The notes: a model not told the origin generated them from the letters alone. A DNA stretch of 64,000 bases from CATQHD01 sp965243165 (GCA_965243165.1 OZ251535.1:2232001-2296000), one strand, 5' to 3'; shown: positions 1 to 9,318, numbered from the stretch's first letter. Numbers and translations: made by a program.

Positions 1-606
1 GATCACGCAGTCCACCGACCGGCGGTGCTTCCACTTGACCCAATCCCGCTTGTCCTGGCGGTAGGGGCCGTCCGCCCGCTTGCAGATGATGCCGTCGCAC
101 CCGGCCGCCTCGTAATCGCGGAACCAGCGCTCGGCGGTGCTGAAGTCCCCGGTCACCGGCGTCAGGCGCCAGCCGCCCCCCAGCCCCCCGTAGAGGCTCT
201 CCAGGCGGGAGCGGCGCACCGAATAGGGGGCGTCGACCAGACTCTCGCCCCGGTCGGCCAGCAGGTCGAACACCGCCAGCACGGCGGGTATCTCCCCGGC
301 CAGCATCTCGATGCGGGACTCGGCCGGATGGATGCGCAGCTGCAGGGCGTCGAACTTGGTGACGTCGCCCATCACCACCAGCGCCTCGCCGTCCACCACC
401 GTCCCCGAAGGCAGCTCGCCGAGGGCGGGCCGCAGCTCCGGGAAGTAACGCAGCAGGTCCTTGCCGGAGCGGGAATCGAGGCGCACCTCCCCCCCGCCGT
501 AGGCGATCACCCGGAACCCGTCCCACTTGGGTTCGTACATCCAGCCCCCGCCCGAGGGGGGCGTCTCCCTCGTCCTCGCCTTCATCGGCTTGACAGGCGG
601 CGTCAA
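1..606 (-). CDS. ligC: ATP-dependent DNA ligase, LigC type (C-terminus beyond window)
   Basis: Catalytic N-terminal part (202 codons) of an ATP-dependent DNA ligase that seals nicks through a ligase-AMP intermediate. The nucleotidyl-transfer motif YEPKWDGFR puts the adenylated lysine at residue 27. Downstream come the VVDGEALV motif III-like segment, the stretch KFDALQLRIHPAES that is typical of mycobacterial LigC, CDGIICKRADG (motif IV) and WVKWK (motif V). The gene runs off the left edge, so the OB-fold domain is not visible. I chose the TTG at 606 because GGAGGTGATC lies seven bases upstream; a GTG inside that Shine-Dalgarno sequence is the alternative. It follows cdd by 66 bases on the same strand. 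LigC enzymes act in excision-repair type gap filling in mycobacteria (family knowledge). Confidence 0.88.
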   Translation of the reverse strand, partial: MTPPVKPMKARTRETPPSGGGWMYEPKWDGFRVIAYGGGEVRLDSRSGKDLLRYFPELRPALGELPSGTVVDGEALVVMGDVTKFDALQLRIHPAESRIEMLAGEIPAVLAVFDLLADRGESLVDAPYSVRRSRLESLYGGLGGGWRLTPVTGDFSTAERWFRDYEAAGCDGIICKRADGPYRQDKRDWVKWKHRRSVDCVI

Positions 607-672
607 CGGCCAGATCACCTCCCCAGCTTAGGGCGGCGGCGCCTGTTTCACCGCCCCTCAGATCAGCTCGGC

Positions 673-1077
673 TCAGAGGGTGAAGCCGTGGGGGTGGAGC
701 TCCTCGAAGGTGTGGAACCGCACTTCGGTTCCCTCTCCGGCGGTGACGACCACCCATTCCACGGCGAACTCGTTCATGATCTGGCGGCAGTTGCCGCACG
801 GATAGGCGCCGTCCGCCCCCGGCGCGTCGATGCAGGCCACCGCCACCCCTTCGATCCGGCGCACCCCTCGGGCCGCGGCGGTGGAAACGGCGTTGGCCTC
901 CGCGCAGATGGCCGAGCCGTAGGCGGCGTTCTCCACGTTGGCGCCGGATATGCGGCCTCCTTCGGCGGCAACCGCCACCGCCCCGACCCGGAACTGGGAG
1001 TACGGGGCGTAGGCGCCCAGCGCCGCCCGGCGGGCTTCGGCGGCCAGCTCGCCGATCGTCTTTTCGTCGGGGCGCAC
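673..1077 (-). CDS. cdd: Cytidine deaminase
   Basis: 134-residue zinc-dependent cytidine/deoxycytidine deaminase of pyrimidine salvage. The zinc and catalytic signature is complete: C58-A-E60 within NVENAAYGSAICAEAN, and P-C94-G-N-C97. Three cysteine ligands and the short length match the homotetrameric class. The substrate-binding motif APYSQFRVGA lies near the N-terminus (residues 24-33). The GTG at 1077 is chosen because GAGGAGAGGAG precedes it directly. The reading frame stays open far upstream only because it runs antisense-like through ftsY in another frame. It sits 38 bases after ftsY, probably in the same transcript. Confidence 0.93.
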   Translation of the reverse strand: MRPDEKTIGELAAEARRAALGAYAPYSQFRVGAVAVAAEGGRISGANVENAAYGSAICAEANAVSTAAARGVRRIEGVAVACIDAPGADGAYPCGNCRQIMNEFAVEWVVVTAGEGTEVRFHTFEELHPHGFTL

Positions 1078-1115
1078 TCCTGCTCCTCTCCTCGAATCGA
1101 CCAAATCGAAACCGA

Positions 1116-2153
1116 TCAACCCGGGGAAGGGGCGAGCAGGGCGTCCACGAAGGCCGCCCCGTCGAACGGAATCAGGTCCTCCACCCCCTCGCCCACCCCG
1201 ATGAACTTCACCGGCACCGACAGCTCCCTCTCCACGGCCAGCGCCAACCCCCCTTTGGCGCTTCCGTCCATCTTGGTGAGCACGATCCCGGTCGCCCCCG
1301 CCTCTACGAAATGCCGCGCCTGGGCCAGGCCGTTCTGTCCGGTGGTGGCGTCCAGCACCAGCAGCACCTCCGACACCTCGTCTCCGTCCCTGCCCAGCAC
1401 CCGGATGATCTTGGACAGCTCCTCCATGAGGTTGCGCCTGGTCTGGAACCGCCCGGCGGTGTCGACGATCACCGCCCCGGCGCCCCTGGCGCGGCCCGCC
1501 TGGAGGGCGTCGTAGGCCACCGCCGCCGGATCGCCCCCCGCCTGGCCGCTGACCACCTGGACGCCGACCCGTTCGGCCCAGGTGATCAGCTGGGTGTCGG
1601 CGGCGGGGCGGTGGGTGTCGGCGGCGCCGAAGATCGGGCGGCGGCCGGACTCGTTCAGCCGGGCGGCCAGCTTGGCGGCGGTGGTGGTCTTCCCCGCCCC
1701 GTTCACCCCCACCACCACCAGGATGGCCGGCTCTCCGTCCATGCGCAGCCGCCGGTCCGCCCCGGCCAGGATGCCGTTCAGCTCGGCCCTGATCACCTCT
1801 CTCGCCTCGTCGGCGCAGGACGGGGCGGCCCGGCGCACCGCCTCCACCACCCGGCCGGATGCCTCCACCCCCACGTCGGCGGCGATCAGTTCCTCCTCCA
1901 TCTCCCGCCACGCCTCTTCGGACATTCCCGGCCCCGACAGCAGCGCCTGCAGGCGGGCGCCCAGCTGCCGGACGCCGGGCGGGAGGGCGCCCGGACGGCG
2001 GGGAGGGGCGGCGGGGGCGTCCTCCGCCCGGACGCGGGGGGCCTCTTCGCCGGATCCGGCGGCGGAGCGGAGGCGGGAACGCACCGTCCAGACCGCCGCC
2101 AAGACAACCGCAGCCGCGGCCGCTGCAACCAGGAACCAAACCAAGGCGCTCAC
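1116..2153 (-). CDS. ftsY: Signal recognition particle receptor FtsY
   Basis: 345-residue SRP-family GTPase that docks ribosome-SRP complexes at the membrane. It opens with a hydrophobic segment (about residues 3-22) that should anchor it, followed by a short Pro/Glu/Ala-rich linker in place of the long acidic A domain of E. coli. The NG domain follows: GVNGAGKTTTAAKLA (G1), DTHRPAA (G2), DTAGRFQTRRNLMEEL (G3) and TKMDGSAKGG (G4). The start is a GTG with no clear Shine-Dalgarno sequence. It lies 95 bases downstream of smc, the usual actinobacterial smc-ftsY order, and ffh is not in this window. Confidence 0.95.
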   Translation of the reverse strand: MSALVWFLVAAAAAAVVLAAVWTVRSRLRSAAGSGEEAPRVRAEDAPAAPPRRPGALPPGVRQLGARLQALLSGPGMSEEAWREMEEELIAADVGVEASGRVVEAVRRAAPSCADEAREVIRAELNGILAGADRRLRMDGEPAILVVVGVNGAGKTTTAAKLAARLNESGRRPIFGAADTHRPAADTQLITWAERVGVQVVSGQAGGDPAAVAYDALQAGRARGAGAVIVDTAGRFQTRRNLMEELSKIIRVLGRDGDEVSEVLLVLDATTGQNGLAQARHFVEAGATGIVLTKMDGSAKGGLALAVERELSVPVKFIGVGEGVEDLIPFDGAAFVDALLAPSPG

Positions 2154-2248
2154 AGGAGGGAGTCGGCCGAGCCGAAAGGAAGGCCTGTCGGGAAGCTCAT
2201 GATGCGGAGAGTCTACCCGGCGGAAGATCCGGCCCCGCCCGCCCTCGG

Positions 2249-5200
2249 TCAGACCGGAAGGCCGGCCTCCTCCATCCGCTTGACGACGGCCTGGGAGGTT
2301 CCGCCCGGCGCCATCGTTACTCCGTAGAGGACATCGGCCGCCCGCATGGTGGCCTGCTGATGGGTAACCACGATCAGCTGGGCTTCCCCCCGGAACTCGT
2401 CCACCAGGCGCAGGAAGCGGCGCAGGTTGGCGTCGTCGAGCGCCGCGTCCACCTCGTCGAGGATGTAGAAGGGGCTGGGGCGGGCCTTGAAGACCGCGAA
2501 GAGGAACGCCAGGGCGGCCAAGGACCGCTCTCCCCCCGACAGCAGCGACAGCTTGCCGATCCTCTTGCCCAGGGGCTGCGCCTCGATCTCGACCCCGGCT
2601 TCGAGGGGGTCGGCGGCGCCGGTGAGCGACAGGCTGCCCGCTCCGCCCGGGAACAGGACCCTGAAGAAGCGCCGGTAGCAGCGGGCGGCTTCCTCGAAGG
2701 TGCGGAGAAATCTGGCCTCCATCTCGTGGTCGAGGGAGGCGATTACCTTGTCCAGCTCGGCGCGGGAGGTTTCGAGGTCGGACAGCTGGCCGGATATGAG
2801 CCGGCGCCGTTCGTCGACCTCTCGGAACTCCTCGGCGGCCAGCGGGTTGACCGGCCCCATGCGGGACAGTTCGGCGGCCAGCCGGTCGGCCCGCTCCGCC
2901 GGATCTTCATCCATGGAAGGCGGCGGCGCGGCCAAGGCCGCCTCTGGGGAGGCGTCGGCGTCCCTCCGCAGGCCCTCCTCCACCGTTTCCTCCCGCACCC
3001 GCAACTCGGCGGCTTCCACCGCCAGCCCACCCAGCTGCTCCCGGGCGGATTCCGCCGACCCGGCGGCGGCGGCGGCCCGCCGGCGGACTTCGGCCAAGCT
3101 CCGTTCGGCGCCGGCGGCGGCGGCCTCCAGGGCGGAACAGCGTTCCGCCAGCTCCCCCCGCTTGGACGCCGCCGCCTGCAGGGCGCGGAGGGCCAAGCCC
3201 TCCACCGACCGGATCTCGCCGAGTTCGGGGGGTTCGGCGCCTTCCTCCTCCAGACCTTCCAGCTCGGCGGCAACCCCGGCCAGCCGGTCGGCCAGCATGC
3301 GGCGCCGCTCGACGGCCGCCCCCGACTCCTGGATGGCGCGGTCTCTGGTCCGCCGCTCCGTCCGGTACTGGTTCTCCACCGCTTCCCGTTCCCGGGCGAA
3401 CAGGCCGGACGGCGGCCCCCCCTCCGCCGAGGCCTCGACGGCTTCGATCCGGGCGGACAGCTCTTCCATGCGGTGTTCCCGCAGCTCGGCCGCCCGGCGG
3501 AGGGAGTCCATCCGCTCTTCCAGCTCCGCCGCCTCGCCCGCCGTCCTGCTCCCCTCCAACCGTTCCAAGGCCGCGCCCGCCTCCGCCCGCTCGGCTTCGA
3601 GAGCCGCCAACCCGTCCAGGGCGGCCTGTTCCTCCCGGCGGGCGGTTTCCAAGAGGGCTTTCGCGGACGCCTCGGCGGCGGCGGCCCGCGCTTCGCCCGC
3701 CTCGGCTTCGGCGGCCGCCCGGCGGGCCGCCTCGAGCGCCCGGGGCGAAGCCGCGCCGGGATCGGCGGGCCGAATGCCGAAGGCGGTGATCAGATCACCC
3801 TCCGGGGTAACCGCCCTGATCCCGGGGTCGCGGCGGCAGATGTCCCATCCCGTGCTCCATCCCTCGACCAGGACCACATCCCCCAGCAGCGCTTCGGCGA
3901 GCGTTCGGTCGGCGCCGGCGCCGAGCCGGTCCAGCAGCGCCTCCACCCCCCACCTGCGGGCGGCGGGAAGAGCGGGCGGCTCCCCCCGGCGCCGGGGCGG
4001 GAGAACCATGGGCAGACCCCCCAGGCCTTCTGACTTCATCTCGCCCACCGCCCTCCGCAGACCCTGAGCCCCCTCGAACACCAAGGCCTCCGCCCAACCG
4101 CCGACCGCTGCGTCCGCCGCCGCCGCCAGCTCTCCGGGTATGTCCAGCAAGGCGGAGAACCGCCCGATCACCTCGGACGACTCCGCCAGCCGTTCGGCCG
4201 CCGGCGAGCGGGCCGATCCCGACGCCGCCTCCAAGGCGTCCGCCTTGGCCGCCGCCGCGATCCGCACCGATTCGGCCGACCGCAGGGTGCGCCCGCTCTG
4301 TTCCCACTCGGCTTCCAAGGAGCGGCGGGATTCGGTCTTGGACTCGCCGGCCCGCCGGGCCGGCGCCAGCCGAACGCCGGCCGCACCGAGCTTTTCTCCC
4401 GCGGCTTCGGCCCGGCGCGCCTCTTCGGCCAGCCTGCCCCGGACCTCGGCGAGGCGGCCGGCCAGCTTCTCCGCTTCGCGGGCGCTCCGAACGGCCGCCC
4501 CCTCCAAGGCGCGGAGGTCGCTCCGCATCCTGGACAGATCCGCTTCGGCGGGCTGAACCGGCTCGTCGGGCAGGGACCGCATCCGGTCCTCGGCGGCGCG
4601 CAGCGCTTCTTCGCCGGCTTCGGCGTCCCGGCGCGCCTTGTGTTCCTGCTCTTCGGCCTCTCCCAGCCGCCGCGCCAGCTGGTCCGCCTCTGCTTCGAGG
4701 CGCCGGCGCCGAGCCTCGGCCTCCCGGATGCGGGAGGAAATCCCCCCGGCCCGCTCCTGAGCCACCCGAACGACCCCCCGCAGCCCGGCCTCTACTGTTT
4801 CCAGGCGGGCGGCCGCTCTGGAGGCCCGGCCCAAAGCCCGCTTCTCCGCCTCGGATTTCTCTCGGATGCGGACGGCCTCGGCCTCGAGCCGGGCGGCCTC
4901 CTCTTCGGCGGCGGCTTTCTTCTCCTCCAGCTCCCGCTGTTCCGCGGCCAGCTTTCCGGACCTGCCGCGCAGGCGGCGCAGATCCTCGGCCCCCAGCCAT
5001 GTGCGGAGCGACCGCAGCTCGGCGCGGATCGAGCCGAACCGTTCGGCCGCTTCGGCCTGCCGCCGGAGGGGGCGGCGCCGGCGCTGGATCTCCTCGAGGA
5101 TGTCGCGGAGGCGGAGGACGTCTTCGTCGGTCTGTTCGAGGCGGCGGACGGCCTTTGCCCGGCGTGCCTGATGCTTGAGGATGCCGGCCGCTTCTTCGAT

Positions 5201-5680
5201 GATCCGCCGGCGCCGCTCGCCCTTGGCGGTGAGGATCGAATCGAGCCTTCCCTGCCCTGCGATCATATGCTGGCTGCGGCCCATCCCCCCGTCCGCCAGC
5301 AGCTCCTGGATGTCCAGCAGCCGGCAGTCCGCCCCGTTGATCTCGTATTCCGAAACCCCGCCCCGGAACAGCCGCCGGGTGATGGAGACCTCCTCGAGGT
5401 CGAGGGGGAGAAGGCGGCTGCTGTTGTCGAGCACCACCGTGACCTCGGCCTTGGAGAAGGGGTTCCGGGCGGCGGTGCCGGCGAAGACCACTTCGTCCAT
5501 CCGTTCGGTGCGGAGGCCCTTGGTGAACTGGGATCCCAAAACCCAAGCGATGGCGTCCACGATGTTGGACTTGCCGGTCCCGTTGGGGCCGACCACCACC
5601 GAGACCCCCGGCTCGAACTCCAACCGGGTCAGGTCTGCGAACGACTTGAAGCCGGCCAGCTTCAGCGATTTGAGATACAA
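2249..5680 (-). CDS. smc: Chromosome segregation protein SMC
   Basis: 1,143-residue SMC ATPase that, with ScpA/ScpB, loops and individualises chromosomes. The N-terminal head has FKSFAD and Walker A GPNGTGKS (about residues 33-40). Two long Ala/Glu/Arg-rich coiled coils flank a central hinge (roughly residues 490-650). The C-terminal head has the ABC signature LLSGGERSLAAL and Walker B FYILDEVDAALDD. The start is TTG at 5680 (MYLKSLKLAGFKSFA, the family's standard N-terminus). The coiled-coil coding region is extremely GC-rich, so it carries long open antisense frames that I do not regard as genes. Confidence 0.96.
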   Translation of the reverse strand: MYLKSLKLAGFKSFADLTRLEFEPGVSVVVGPNGTGKSNIVDAIAWVLGSQFTKGLRTERMDEVVFAGTAARNPFSKAEVTVVLDNSSRLLPLDLEEVSITRRLFRGGVSEYEINGADCRLLDIQELLADGGMGRSQHMIAGQGRLDSILTAKGERRRRIIEEAAGILKHQARRAKAVRRLEQTDEDVLRLRDILEEIQRRRRPLRRQAEAAERFGSIRAELRSLRTWLGAEDLRRLRGRSGKLAAEQRELEEKKAAAEEEAARLEAEAVRIREKSEAEKRALGRASRAAARLETVEAGLRGVVRVAQERAGGISSRIREAEARRRRLEAEADQLARRLGEAEEQEHKARRDAEAGEEALRAAEDRMRSLPDEPVQPAEADLSRMRSDLRALEGAAVRSAREAEKLAGRLAEVRGRLAEEARRAEAAGEKLGAAGVRLAPARRAGESKTESRRSLEAEWEQSGRTLRSAESVRIAAAAKADALEAASGSARSPAAERLAESSEVIGRFSALLDIPGELAAAADAAVGGWAEALVFEGAQGLRRAVGEMKSEGLGGLPMVLPPRRRGEPPALPAARRWGVEALLDRLGAGADRTLAEALLGDVVLVEGWSTGWDICRRDPGIRAVTPEGDLITAFGIRPADPGAASPRALEAARRAAAEAEAGEARAAAAEASAKALLETARREEQAALDGLAALEAERAEAGAALERLEGSRTAGEAAELEERMDSLRRAAELREHRMEELSARIEAVEASAEGGPPSGLFAREREAVENQYRTERRTRDRAIQESGAAVERRRMLADRLAGVAAELEGLEEEGAEPPELGEIRSVEGLALRALQAAASKRGELAERCSALEAAAAGAERSLAEVRRRAAAAAGSAESAREQLGGLAVEAAELRVREETVEEGLRRDADASPEAALAAPPPSMDEDPAERADRLAAELSRMGPVNPLAAEEFREVDERRRLISGQLSDLETSRAELDKVIASLDHEMEARFLRTFEEAARCYRRFFRVLFPGGAGSLSLTGAADPLEAGVEIEAQPLGKRIGKLSLLSGGERSLAALAFLFAVFKARPSPFYILDEVDAALDDANLRRFLRLVDEFRGEAQLIVVTHQQATMRAADVLYGVTMAPGGTSQAVVKRMEEAGLPV

Positions 5681-5813
5681 GTCACACCCGTGTCATTCGG
5701 CTGGCCCGTCAGGATAGCCTGAGCTGAGGCCTGGTCCGGCGCCGGCCTGTCCGGCGGGGCCTCCGCCCGGGCTCGGAGCTTCATGCATCTCGGTCTGATA
5801 CAGTTGCCGGGTC

Positions 5814-6101
5814 GTGAGCATGAGCAACAGGGGCCTGTCGAACGAAGGGCCGCCGCCCGAAGAAATCATGCAAATGAGGGCCAAGGCGTTGGAGGATCTG
5901 TTGCCGGTGCTTCTGTCGTCCGTCCCCGAGGGGTACTGTTTCGACCCCGAGGCCGAATACCTCACCCTGGTCCGCACAGACCCGCACCTGCCGGACCATT
6001 GTGAGATGGTGGGTGAACGCGGGAACATCATCAGGGTGCCGGCCCCGCTCGCCCCCTGGATCGAAGAGGAGGCGGCCAAAGCCGGTTCGTCGGCCCGATA
6101 A
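5814..6101 (+). CDS. Small hypothetical protein
   Basis: 95-residue soluble protein with no family I recognise. It is acidic, with an N-terminal PPPEEIMQMRAKALEDLLPVLL helix-like stretch and a C-terminal acidic tail (WIEEEAAKA), and no membrane segment. It is divergent from smc. Two ATGs lie six bases apart (5814 and 5820); neither has a strong Shine-Dalgarno sequence. Its TAA stop falls inside the first bases of repeat R1 (ATAATTCACGAG), so repeat insertion may have set the present C-terminus. It could be spurious, but its codon use looks coding. Confidence 0.5.
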   Translation: MSMSNRGLSNEGPPPEEIMQMRAKALEDLLPVLLSSVPEGYCFDPEAEYLTLVRTDPHLPDHCEMVGERGNIIRVPAPLAPWIEEEAAKAGSSAR

Positions 6102-6233
6102 TTCACGAGAGCGGGAGCGGGCAGATGAGATACGCGCCCGCACCCCTTCTGACCAGGGGCAATGACAGGCAAGTAACTTCTGATCAGATGAAGGGCGTTC
6201 ACCAACCGGTGAGAGCCGCCGCTTCGGGTCCGG
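6096..6233 (+). repeat. Dispersed repeat R1, copy a
   Basis: About 138 bp, beginning CGATAATTCACGAGAG, then a GC-rich block (GGGCAGATGAGATACGCGCCC), CTTCTGACC and the near-palindrome GTTCACCAACCGGTGA. The same sequence, diverged by point changes and small deletions, occurs at 9741-9881, 12253-12333, 12621-12757, 18408-18528 and 56488-56554 in both orientations, always between genes. It has no coding capacity. A small non-autonomous element or regulatory repeat is the likely nature (inference). Confidence 0.8.
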
Positions 6234-6724
6234 GATGTACCGGCTGATGGACCGGCGCGGGCGGGCCGGAGGACAGAAGCGGTCGAGTCCGCGAAAGATT
6301 TCCGAACACACCCCTATACGGAAGCCCCGAAATTTGGTATACCTATAGGGCTGAAGCACAAACACCGCCGCGAGCTTCCGGAGAGGGCGGCGGTCAGAAA
6401 CGGATCCCGTTCGGTCCGGCCCCTCGGGCCGGAGGCGGCCTCATGCGCCCCGGCGGATTTTCGTTCAAGGAGGCGGCGGCGGGGGATGGGCCCGGGTTTG
6501 CCGGCGGAGAGGGCCGATTTTCGCGGACTCGAGGGCTCACCCCGCCAACGACTCGGCAGCCGTCCTCCCATCTGGGGGAGGGGAACACACCGCCTTCCCT
6601 CCGAGCATGGGGCAACCTCCCCGAATATGACATCTACTATGTCCGGCCCTGGTCAGACATCTGCCGCGCCCTCGTCCTGCGCCGCAGGTCCGGCCGCAAG
6701 GCCGAAACGGGTTGAAGTTCTACT
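6102..6724. other. Gene-free interval holding repeats R1 and R3
   Basis: No credible gene was found between the small hypothetical protein and mutM. The interval contains most of R1 copy a, then R3 copy a, then about 190 bases (6536-6724) in which I see nothing recognisable. The interval separates smc from mutM, which are normally adjacent in actinobacteria. Confidence 0.6.
6264..6536 (+). repeat. Dispersed repeat R3, copy a
   Basis: About 270 bp repeated at 18785-19057 in the same orientation with scattered substitutions. Shared landmarks are GAGTCCGCGAAAG, a low-GC core around AATTTGGTAT and CTATAGG, the inverted repeat ACCGCCGC / GCGGCGGT enclosing GAGCTTCCGGAGAGG, and GGCGGATTTTCGTTCAAGGAGG. 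Both copies sit 3' of an R1 copy, so R1 and R3 may travel as one composite element. No ORF is conserved between copies. Confidence 0.75.
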
Positions 6725-7561
6725 TCAAGTCGAAGGTTGGCATCGGGGGCAGCGGTGGGAAGACCGGCCTCCGATCACCTCTCTGAGGATCGGGGCGCGG
6801 CAGCGGCGGCAGGGCATGCCTTCCCGCCCGTATACGGACAGGTACTCCAAGTGGCGGCCGGCCCGCCCGTCGGGCAGCAGGTAGGCGAGGTCGTCGAGGG
6901 AGGTGCCGCCGTGCTCGATGCCGGCCGCCAGCACCGGGCCGACCGCGCCCCGCACGGCTTCCATCTCGGCGGGGGTGAGGGAGCAGGCCGGGCGGCGGCC
7001 CGCCACCCCGGCCTCGAACAGCACCTCGTCGGAGTAGATGTTGCCCAGACCGGCCAGGAAGCGCTGGTCCAGCAGCACCGTCTTGACCGGGGCGCTGCGC
7101 CGGGCGGCTCTGCGGGCCATCTCCTCCGCCGAAGGGAGGTTGGTCAAGGCGTCCGGCCCCAGCCGGGAGAGGGTGGAGGAGGCCAGCTCCTCCGGCGTGA
7201 ACACCGCCGTGAAGCCGAAGGTGCGGGGATCCACCATCCTCACTTCGGCGCCGTCGCCGGTCACGGCCGCCGCCCGGATGTGGGCCGCCTCCGGTTCGCC
7301 GGGGCGGGCGACGGACAGCCGCCCGGACATGCCCAGATGGATCACCCAGGTGTTTCCCCCGTCCAGTTCGAACATGAGGAACTTTCCCCTCCGCCCCAGC
7401 GACCGCACCTCCCTCCCCTCCAGACGCTTCCGAAAGTCGGCCGGGTGGGGCTGGCGCCGCAGCATCCTGGCCCGGCGCACCTCCGCCGAGACGATCTTCC
7501 GGCCCAACAGCGCAGGCAGCAGACCCCGCCTGGTGGACTCGACCTCGGGAAGTTCGGGCAA
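6725..7561 (-). CDS. mutM: Formamidopyrimidine-DNA glycosylase
   Basis: 278-residue bifunctional glycosylase/AP lyase that removes 8-oxoguanine and formamidopyrimidines. The N-terminus is the invariant PELPEVE (Pro2 and Glu3 catalytic after Met removal). GRRGKFLMFEL carries the conserved lysine of the beta-delta lyase site, and LLDQRFLAGLGNIYSDEVLF is the H2TH helix region. The C-terminus is a zinc finger with CRRC and CPRC pairs. The start is TTG, abutting the rnc stop (TAGTTG), with GAGGAAGG upstream. That arrangement implies coupled translation with rnc. Confidence 0.95.
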   Translation of the reverse strand: MPELPEVESTRRGLLPALLGRKIVSAEVRRARMLRRQPHPADFRKRLEGREVRSLGRRGKFLMFELDGGNTWVIHLGMSGRLSVARPGEPEAAHIRAAAVTGDGAEVRMVDPRTFGFTAVFTPEELASSTLSRLGPDALTNLPSAEEMARRAARRSAPVKTVLLDQRFLAGLGNIYSDEVLFEAGVAGRRPACSLTPAEMEAVRGAVGPVLAAGIEHGGTSLDDLAYLLPDGRAGRHLEYLSVYGREGMPCRRCRAPILREVIGGRSSHRCPRCQPST

Positions 7562-8347
7562 CTACCCGCCTTCCTCCCGACTGCAGGCCTCCCCCGCCCG
7601 CCCCCCGGCGGCGCCCGCCGGCTCATCCAGGGCTCGGCGGGCCGCCGACTGCTCGGCCTCCCGCTTGGAGCGGCCGGTCCCGCTCCCCCGCTCCACCCCC
7701 TCGACGAACACCGACGCCGTGAACAGCTTCTCGTGGTCGGGGCCGCTTTCCGCAATGCGGTAGCAGGGTCTGCCGCCCTCCTTGGCCAGGCGCTCCTGCA
7801 GGCGGCTCTTGTAGTCGTTCCAGCCCGGCGCATCCGCCCGGCGCCGGATCCGCTCCTCCCAACGCTCCAGGATCAACCGCCGGGCCGCCTCCGGACCCCC
7901 GTCGAGGTAGACGGCGGCCAGCACCGCCTCCAAGGCGTCCGCCAGGATGGAAACCCTGTCCCTCCCCCCCGATGACTCCTCCCCCTTTCCGAGCTTCAGA
8001 TGCCCGCCCAGGCCCATTTCCTCGGCCACATCGCACAGGACGCCCCGGCTGACGGCGGACGCTCTCAGCTTGGTCATCTTTCCCTCCGCCAGGCCGGGGT
8101 ATTGCCTGTATATGTATTCGGTGACCACCTGGCCCAGCACGGAGTCCCCCAGGAACTCGAGCCGTTCGTTGGACGGCCCCGACCCGGCCTCGGACACATA
8201 CGACCGGTGCCGGAGCGCTTGGGCCAAGAGCTCCGGATCTTCGAAGGTGTAACCGAGGGCCGACTCGAACCCGGTCGAACCCGAACCTGAACCAGAGGCA
8301 GAGGTTGAAGCAGAGGTCGAAGGTTTGAGGGCGGAGGGGGCGGTCAT
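7562..8347 (-). CDS. rnc: Ribonuclease III
   Basis: 261-residue double-strand-specific endoribonuclease for rRNA and mRNA processing. The nuclease domain carries the signature NERLEFLGDSVLG with catalytic Glu/Asp, and ADALEAVLAAVYLDGG with the second acidic pair. A dsRBD follows (about residues 175-245, ending RSKREAEQSAARRAL). The first 25 residues are a Ser/Thr-rich extension of low complexity. It overlaps the plsX stop by the ATGA arrangement and abuts mutM, so plsX-rnc-mutM form one translationally linked unit. Confidence 0.94.
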   Translation of the reverse strand: MTAPSALKPSTSASTSASGSGSGSTGFESALGYTFEDPELLAQALRHRSYVSEAGSGPSNERLEFLGDSVLGQVVTEYIYRQYPGLAEGKMTKLRASAVSRGVLCDVAEEMGLGGHLKLGKGEESSGGRDRVSILADALEAVLAAVYLDGGPEAARRLILERWEERIRRRADAPGWNDYKSRLQERLAKEGGRPCYRIAESGPDHEKLFTASVFVEGVERGSGTGRSKREAEQSAARRALDEPAGAAGGRAGEACSREEGG

Positions 8348-9318
8348 GAACCCGCCAGCCCCTGCTCCAACCGTTCCACCAGCCCGCCCTTGACCCCTTC
8401 TACGGCCAGCCCCAGGGCGTTGAATATGGCGAACCGCGACGAGGAACCGTGGCAGATGACCACCCCCGCCGAGGTTCCCAGCAAGTGGGCGCCGCCGAAC
8501 CGTTCGGGGTTGCTGAACTCGTGCATGTCGGCCATAGGGCCGGCGATCTGGGGCTCCAGGCGGTCGGGCAGGCGGGCGAAGGCCCCGTCCATCAACCGGA
8601 CCATGAACCCGGCCATCCCCTCGATGGTCTTGAGAGCCACGTTGCCGGTGAACCCGTCGGTTACGAACACGTCCGCCCCGCCCCGGAGGATGTCGCCCCC
8701 CTCCAGGTTGCCGGCGAAGTCGACGGGCGCCTCCTCGAGCAGGCGGAAGGCGGCCCGCTCGAGGTCGCGGCCCTTGGAAGGTTCTGTGCCGATGTTGAGC
8801 AGGCCCACCCGAGGCCGGTCGATGCGGTAGACGATCTCGGCCGCCAGCGCCCCCATCACCGCGAACTGGACCAGGTGGACGGGCCGCACGTCCAGGTTGG
8901 CCCCTGCGTCCAGCAGCAACGCCGGCGTGCGGAGCCCGGGGATGGGGGTGGCGATGGCCGGACGGAGCACCCCCTTGATCCGTCCGATCACGATGGAAGC
9001 CGCCGCCATGGCCGCCCCCGTGGAGCCGGCCGACACGAAGGCGTCGGCCTTGCCCGAAGCCACCAGCCGGGCGGCGGCCAGCACCGAAGAACCGGGCTTG
9101 TCCCGCACCGCCTTGGCGGGGTCGTCGTGCATCTCCACCACTTCGGGGGCGTGCACCACTTCCAGATCGGCCCCCGCCCTGATCAGCTCCGGCTCGATCT
9201 GCTCGCGCCGGCCCACCAGCACCGGCGCCGGCCCCGTTTCGGCGAACATGACGGCGCCCGCCGCGATCTCGGCCGGGCCCCGGTCGCTTCCCATCACATC
9301 GAGCGCTACCCGCGCCAT
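8344..9318 (-). CDS. plsX: Phosphate acyltransferase PlsX
   Basis: 324-residue enzyme that converts acyl-ACP to acyl-phosphate for phosphatidic acid synthesis. Typical motifs are VALDVMGSDRGP at the N-terminus, SAGSTGAAMA, and GNVALKTIEGM in the C-terminal half. I start at ATG 9318, where GGGAGAGGG gives a good Shine-Dalgarno sequence; the frame is open to 9366 but the extra Arg-rich residues do not resemble the family. It lies downstream of rpmF, the common rpmF-plsX-rnc order. Confidence 0.93.
   Translation of the reverse strand: MARVALDVMGSDRGPAEIAAGAVMFAETGPAPVLVGRREQIEPELIRAGADLEVVHAPEVVEMHDDPAKAVRDKPGSSVLAAARLVASGKADAFVSAGSTGAAMAAASIVIGRIKGVLRPAIATPIPGLRTPALLLDAGANLDVRPVHLVQFAVMGALAAEIVYRIDRPRVGLLNIGTEPSKGRDLERAAFRLLEEAPVDFAGNLEGGDILRGGADVFVTDGFTGNVALKTIEGMAGFMVRLMDGAFARLPDRLEPQIAGPMADMHEFSNPERFGGAHLLGTSAGVVICHGSSSRFAIFNALGLAVEGVKGGLVERLEQGLAGS

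Noticed and set aside
1859..4033. Long plus-strand open frame opposite smc
   Set aside because: GC-rich coiled-coil coding DNA leaves antisense frames open; its Pro/Gly/Arg-rich product has no resemblance to a protein family and smc is certain on the other strand.
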